From contig NC_068341.1 in NCBI RefSeq assembly GCF_014633365.1, positions 2,666,001 to 2,730,000 of the forward strand: a stretch of 64,000 nucleotides of DNA, in the 5' to 3' direction. Each line of letters starts with the position of its first letter. The first letter of the stretch is position 1. The notes below the pieces were generated by a model, which made no database searches, was not told the origin of the DNA, and was given only the letters and a program-made list of their open reading frames with translations. The stretch is from Diospyros lotus (Eukaryota; Streptophyta; Magnoliopsida; Ericales; Ebenaceae). Below, in pieces: positions 59,643 through 64,000 of this stretch. The position numbers and the translations under genes were made by a program.

Positions 59643-60851
59643 CTACCCCATAGGCAGCTTACCCTTCTCCTTTTCATTTTTTTGCTTCGAAGTGAACTCA
59701 TGAAATCGCTCTGCCATCTGATTCATTTCTAAAATAATCTCTTCAGTCTTATCATGAATCTGTTTCGGCAAATAGACCTCCAAATAATCAAACCATTCTC
59801 CAAGTGTCATCTTCTCCAAATCCGGCACAACTCCAGCCTCAACTCCACTCCCCTTATTCCCCGATGCAGTTGCCAGACCTTCACATTCATGTCCCCCCAA
59901 ATTTGACCTCCTCGACACCTCATTGTCCTCCAAAGACCCAGCCCGATCAGTTTCCAGCTGCCTCTTGACTAATTTCTCTTCAATTCCTTTGCACTCTTCT
60001 TGCCCCAAATTCCTGTCGATTTTTTCACACTCTTCTTGGCCCACATTCAACTCATCCCTGTCTTCCTTCACTTCCAAGACCTCATGATTGATGCTTACCG
60101 GTTCCTCATTCTCTAAATTCTTCTTCATCCTCCTCGAAGATCCCCGTGTCAATCTACCAACAAGCTGGGCTGAAATCTCTAGTTCTTGACAAGCATTTCC
60201 GTCTACAGTTGAATCCTCTTTACGCTTCGAACTTCGAGTCCTCCTGGTACTTACTTGCCTCCCCTGTTTCGGCACAACCGCTTTTGGACCTAAATTCTCG
60301 AATTCTTCAACTTTCACAGCCTCAACAGTCCCTTCTTCAGGCTCACTCTCCACGGCCCCACCTCTCCTTGGCCGACCTCGCCCTCTCCGGTTCTCCGCCG
60401 CCGCCCCATTCCCCAATTCCCCACCAAACCCTAACCCTAACTCACTATCTTCCCCAATCGAAGCCAACTCCGCCTTCCCCAGACGCCTCCTAGGGTTCCG
60501 CCGCGGTGGAGCATCATGCCTAAGGGCTGCCTCGATCGAGACCTTGATGGACGTCAACTCGCCGATCTTGACGACATCGCCGTCTCGGAGCTCAGCGGGG
60601 CTCAGCGCACGGAGGGCCGAGCCGTTCAAAATGGTGCCGTTCGAGGAGTCAAGGTCGGTGACCACCCATTTTCCCTCTTTCGACTCGATGGAGAGGTGCT
60701 TGGAGGACACACCGGCATCTTTGATGGCGAGCGTGTTGCCGCGGACCACCCGCCCGATTCGAACCACGGATCCAGGTCGGAATTCAAGGGCTTCGCCCTC
60801 TCTCGGGCCTTTCTCCAGGGTGAGCTTCAAGATCGTGCCTTCTTCCTCCAT
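59643..60851 (-). CDS. FHA-domain nuclear protein with AT-hook (At4g14490-like)
   Basis: 402 residues, single exon, ATG at 60851. An N-terminal FHA domain (about 7-108) carries the phosphothreonine-binding landmarks Gly33-Arg34 (RIGR), Ser49-Ser50-Lys51-His52 (SSKH) and Asn71-Gly72 (SSNGT). FHA domains bind phosphothreonine peptides, often in DNA-damage or transcription complexes. An AT-hook (RGRGRPRR, 156-163) should bind the minor groove of AT-rich DNA. Basic clusters (near TRRTRSSKRK) are likely nuclear signals. The middle is acidic, low-complexity and contains a small internal duplication (GQEECEKID / GQEECKGIE). The last ~55 residues (DLEKMTLGEW...QKNEKEKG) form a predicted helix/coiled coil. 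The layout matches the plant FHA protein typified by Arabidopsis At4g14490. The function is not established. A retrotransposon LTR lies 281 bp upstream in the same orientation. Confidence 0.93.
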   Translation of the reverse strand: MEEEGTILKLTLEKGPREGEALEFRPGSVVRIGRVVRGNTLAIKDAGVSSKHLSIESKEGKWVVTDLDSSNGTILNGSALRALSPAELRDGDVVKIGELTSIKVSIEAALRHDAPPRRNPRRRLGKAELASIGEDSELGLGFGGELGNGAAAENRRGRGRPRRGGAVESEPEEGTVEAVKVEEFENLGPKAVVPKQGRQVSTRRTRSSKRKEDSTVDGNACQELEISAQLVGRLTRGSSRRMKKNLENEEPVSINHEVLEVKEDRDELNVGQEECEKIDRNLGQEECKGIEEKLVKRQLETDRAGSLEDNEVSRRSNLGGHECEGLATASGNKGSGVEAGVVPDLEKMTLGEWFDYLEVYLPKQIHDKTEEIILEMNQMAERFHEFTSKQKNEKEKGKLPMG

Positions 60852-61132
60852 TGTTCCTCAGAAAGTGTAGAGAGAGGAGGAGGGAGAGGGAGAGCTGTGA
60901 TTTGCAAATTCGAATTTTATGAGCGCGGTGTTCTATTGCCAGAGCGAGGGACTATCATTTTTCTGCTTCTGGAGTGATGCATCTTCCGGTTAAAAGTCAA
61001 AATAGTTTTGGCAACAGGAAAGTAGCGTGGTTGGACTTTAGTGACTATTTTTTTTTGGGACAAAATTAGAAAGGTCTCTCAAGCGGCTTTTGATTCGAAC
61101 CTACTGACTCTTTTAAAATTTATGGTTCCCTA
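60852..61132 (-). promoter_or_regulatory. Native promoter/leader remnant of the FHA gene
   Basis: Only 281 bp separate the FHA start codon from the LTR at 61133. The first ~50 bp upstream of ATG are CT-rich on the minus strand (leader-like). No clear TATA box is seen. Any farther native promoter elements were displaced beyond the retroelement. Confidence 0.45.
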
Positions 61133-61615
61133 TGATGTAGCGTGTAGCGTGTGTGTGAAAAAAATATATCAAAATAAATTCTTGAAAGAGCAAATTTCAA
61201 TGGCCGAAGCTTAGCTTTCAAAAAGACACAAAAATAAGACTGTTTTGCTAAGAAAACCTAAATAGATTGCTGAAATTTGATTGATTAAAACTTCATTACA
61301 AACTCTATATTCTAGGCATATTTATAGTATTTAGCTAATCCAAATCCATCTAATATTTGAAAAATAAAATCCAACTAGAATCATAATAGAAATAAATCAT
61401 AAATAAAAGTTAACTAGAATCCTTAATAAAAATAAAATCCTAATCAAACATGAAGTAGAATCCTAAATCAACTAGAAACATGAAATAGAATCCTAAATCA
61501 AGTAGAATTCTAAAACCTAAGTATTAAAATAACATTATGACACTGCTATTTTGGTAATACTGTTCCGATTTGGTTGAGTCGGCTTTGGGCCGAGTCTTAA
61601 TTGGTGACCGCATCA
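61133..61615 (-). repeat. 3' LTR of the Ty3/gypsy derivative, facing the FHA gene
   Basis: 483 bp, starting TGATGCGGTCACC and ending CTACATCA on the minus strand, aligned with the LTRs at 37038 and 39153. A CTATAAATA TATA box lies at 61319-61327. Transcription from it would proceed toward the FHA gene, whose ATG is 281 bp past the LTR end. Confidence 0.88.
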
Positions 61616-62070
61616 TTCACCTTCACTTGAGAAAAAATTTGACCTCGAATTTTGATTCTCTTTGAACAAATCCACATCCAGTAAGTACGAAGAGAGATTA
61701 GCCACATTGAATGTTTGGAAATACTCATATGATTAGGCAAATCCACAACATAAGTATTATCATTGGTCTTCTTCGTAATCTTGTAATGACCATATTTCTT
61801 TGATTTGAACTTATTTTGCTTTTCTGCTGGAATCCGTTCCTTCTTCAAGAATATCATGATTTCATCTTCAACTGCAAATAACTTGTGCTTCCTATGCTTG
61901 TCAGCTATCGCCTTGTACTTCTTATTTGTGCAACCGTTGCTTGACATTTTCTTGAACTGCTTGAACTTTTTTGCTAAGGGAACATGAGCAAAGACATTCC
62001 TCCCCTTCTTAGCCATATCTGGGTTGGCATAGGTCCAACCATCGCTATGTTTGTTTCCATCTGCCTCCAC
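61597..62070 (-). pseudogene. Integrase C-terminal tail without catalytic core
   Basis: 157-codon frame starting with GTG. It contains the EDEIMIFLKKERIPAE stretch and KYGHYKITKKTNDNTYVVDL, which correspond to the last part of plant Ty3/gypsy integrases just before the 3' LTR. The HHCC zinc finger and DDE catalytic residues are absent, so it cannot integrate DNA. The frame runs 19 bp into the LTR. Confidence 0.75.
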
Positions 62071-62106
62071 TGTATTATTACTGTTAGATTGAGGACGTTA
62101 AACATT

Positions 62107-63462
62107 TCATCTTGAGTGCTTTTCTAATATGGTAAATTTTATCATAGGTCCTTCTCTTTTCATCAGCTTTATTGATTTTGACTCCTCAACAGCTTTCAAA
62201 TTCATCTGTAGATTTTTTGCGCCTGGAGAAGTATTATTTTGTAACTGTTTCGAATAAAAGCTTATTCCATGACTACCGGCAGTCTCCCCATCACTTAAAA
62301 TATTGATGCTTGAATCCTCATTTGGTCTAAGCACTTGATCAGCTATAGCAGCAGTTGAGTTAACTAGCCTAGGAGATCCGACACCCCTATCCACAAAGAG
62401 ACCCATGTGACCATCTTGCTTTTGCAATTGCAAAGGTGAATATATTCTTATTGCCTTAGATTCAACCATGTTAGAGCTTGAATAAACTGTAGAAGGATTT
62501 GCTATCATGACCTCCATCTCCTTTACAGTCGCAAGTCGATCAGAAGAAACACCACCATCCTTGGATTGCGAGGCAATGCTTGAGCCATCGGGACTGAAAA
62601 ATACCCCAGTATGAGTCAATAACCTTGGAGTTTCTGTCATGTTAGCAGCATAAATCAAACCTGAGTTTGCAAACGTTGAGGTTGCTAGGACAACATAATC
62701 TTCGAAATCAAGCTCCACTTTAGAAGCTTTAGTTTGATTCTTTTCCACTATGGGTAACAAAGTATAACGCACACCTTCTTTCTCAAGCTGATATGTGTTC
62801 TTCCTACCCGAGTGCTTAGCATCCACATCAAATTGCAAAGGCCTCCCAAATAAAATATGACAAGCATCCATATCAACAATATCACAATAGACTTCGTCAG
62901 AGTACTTACCAATAGAGAAAGGCACACTGCAACGTTCATCCACATGTATGCCACCAACTTTTTTTATCCATCCAATCATGTAAGGGCTTGGATGTTTTTC
63001 AGGAATTAACTGCATCTTTGCCACCACGTCTCTTCCTATGATGTTCTTCTGACTTCCACTATCAATAATCAACTCAAAGATTTTTCCTTTCACCGTACAC
63101 CTCGTGATAAAAAACTTATGCCGTTGAGTAGTATCTTCATTCTTTTGAGATAGCATTAACTTCCTCACTACACAAGTATATTGCCCGTGTCCATAATCTT
63201 CTTCGTCATCCTCCCCATCAGGCCCGCAATATACTTCCTCTTCAGCAACATCTTCCTCTTCTTTTTCTACAATGTTAACTGTTTTCCTCCTTGGACAATC
63301 ACTAGATCGATGCCCAACCTCATTGCACTTGAAACATTTTAAAAGAATAGGCTTTGCATAAGGATTAGGGGATTTTGGAAGATTAGAAGTAGTACCTCGA
63401 GTGTTTCCCCCCGTTATAGTCTTATTAGGGTTGACTGTATGGGGTGGATTGGAGGGTTGCGC
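62107..63462 (-). pseudogene. gag zinc knuckle, aspartic protease and unrecognised segment
   Basis: One frame open from about 63462 (after an in-frame TGA) to TGA at 62107; its first ATG is at 63168. In order: a CCHC knuckle CFKCNEVGHRSSDC (63336-63295); an acidic linker rich in Glu/Asp; a retropepsin-type protease with active-site LIIDSGS and the later HILFGRPLQFDVDA block; then about 200 residues of unknown nature (from about VELDFEDYVV) shared with 37985-38599. Ser in place of Thr in DSGS is common in plant Ty3/gypsy proteases. Reverse transcriptase is missing. The knuckle and protease could in principle be intact, but gag upstream is broken. Confidence 0.8.
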
Positions 63463-63589
63463 TCATTGAACCGACTTGCCTTTTATCAAAAGCTGGTTGT
63501 TTATTTTTATTCCCACTATACTGACAATAGTTGTCATTACGAGATCTCTCACTCAACATTAACTCAGCCTTTAAAGCTAAGTTCCTTGC

Positions 63590-63832
63590 TTATTGCACAC
63601 TCAAAACCATCTGAACCCTAATTTTATCACGAATAACAGGGTTCAATCCATTCAAGTAACGAGCTGCTTGTTGATTGTCACTTTCTGACAATTGGTTTCT
63701 CTCCGCCAATCGCAGAAAGTCAGAGGTATATTCATTCACACTCTTCATTCCTTGTGCACATCTTTGATAAGCTTCAAACATATATTGTTCATAGTTAGGA
63801 GGCAAAAACCTACCTCTTAACAGCTGCTTCAT
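63590..63832 (-). pseudogene. gag capsid fragment (retrotransposon gag family)
   Basis: 80 codons of a typical plant Ty3/gypsy gag domain, recognisable by RGRFLPPNYEQYMF, VNEYTSDFLRLAERNQL and QAARYLNGLNP. It ends at a TAA where relatives have Gln (VQ-QARNLALKAE), after which the same frame continues to be gag-like to about 63480. A frameshift then separates it from the zinc-knuckle frame. The start lies further left in gag, at or beyond the window edge. Confidence 0.82.
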
Positions 63833-64000
63833 TCGTCTCTATGTCTGAACTAGCTGTCGGCCTTCCCTCAATCTCGTTTCTCTTAATCACTCCCACCAAA
63901 CAAATGCACCGCCCTTCAACCTGTAAGCCACTAACTTTACTTGTCATTCATTTGGGATCTCCATGTATTCGAAAAAATAGTCAACCTCAGTGATACAATC

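Larger units (their letters stand above)
61133..64000 (-). mobile_element. Ty3/gypsy derivative, second copy, truncated by the window edge
   Basis: In minus-strand order: gag capsid fragment (63832-63590), CCHC zinc knuckle (63336-63295), aspartic protease, unrecognised segment, integrase C-terminal tail, and 3' LTR (61615-61133). No reverse transcriptase, RNase H or integrase catalytic core lies between protease and tail. It shares LTR ends, the unknown segment and the tail with 37038-39670. The 5' LTR is outside the window, so the target duplication cannot be checked (3' flank CCCTA). Confidence 0.9.

Noticed and set aside
60146..60977. Plus-strand open frames up to 153 codons opposite the FHA gene
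   Set aside because: Shadows of the GC-rich FHA coding strand; the minus frame has the domain evidence.

Overview
The window is nuclear DNA of a flowering plant, most likely a eudicot. The evidence is a plant tRNA-Gly, a subfamily-II ethylene receptor with the intron position known from ETR2/EIN4 genes, a single-finger QALGGH zinc-finger repressor, an FHA/AT-hook protein, and plant-type transposons (long-LTR Ty3/gypsy, CACTA, hAT, PIF/Harbinger-like, and a Cassandra LTR carrying 5S rRNA sequence). It is AT-rich, gene-poor and repeat-rich. The species cannot be named from sequence alone.

Layout. 1-5990: AT-rich intergenic DNA with one tRNA-Gly(GCC) at 3876-3946 (minus). 5991-21792: a nest of transposons. 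A long-LTR retrotransposon with ~2.5-kb LTRs and no readable pol (flanked by ATATA) was hit in its interior by a CACTA element (9458-14282, flanked by TTG). That CACTA element holds a 2.5-kb solo LTR (11355-13834, flanked by GAAGC). The 3' LTR holds a second solo LTR (19013-21229, flanked by GCGCG). 24021-28000: the ethylene receptor (minus), with one coding intron, a two-codon upstream ORF and a GA/CT-rich leader and promoter. 28000-34840: AT-rich DNA with foldback MITEs and a perfect 108-bp tandem repeat. 34842-41807: a tandem duplication of about 470 bp. Copy 1 was split by a PIF/Harbinger-like element (35086-36233) and a hAT element (36343-41207), while copy 2 keeps both empty sites. The hAT element holds a Cassandra solo LTR and a small Ty3/gypsy derivative. 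41800-53650: intergenic DNA with microsatellites and MITEs. 53659-54201: a TAC1-like C2H2 zinc-finger gene (minus). 59643-60851: an FHA-domain gene (minus). 61133-64000: a second, longer copy of the Ty3/gypsy derivative (minus), running off the window, whose 3' LTR lies 281 bp upstream of the FHA start codon and reads toward it.

The three host protein genes are all on the minus strand but are unrelated in function and separated by many kilobases, so nothing suggests co-regulation. The most unusual signals are the two Ty3/gypsy derivatives (37038-39670 and 61133-end). They share the same loss of reverse transcriptase, RNase H and integrase core, and both keep an open segment of about 190-200 codons that I do not recognise.
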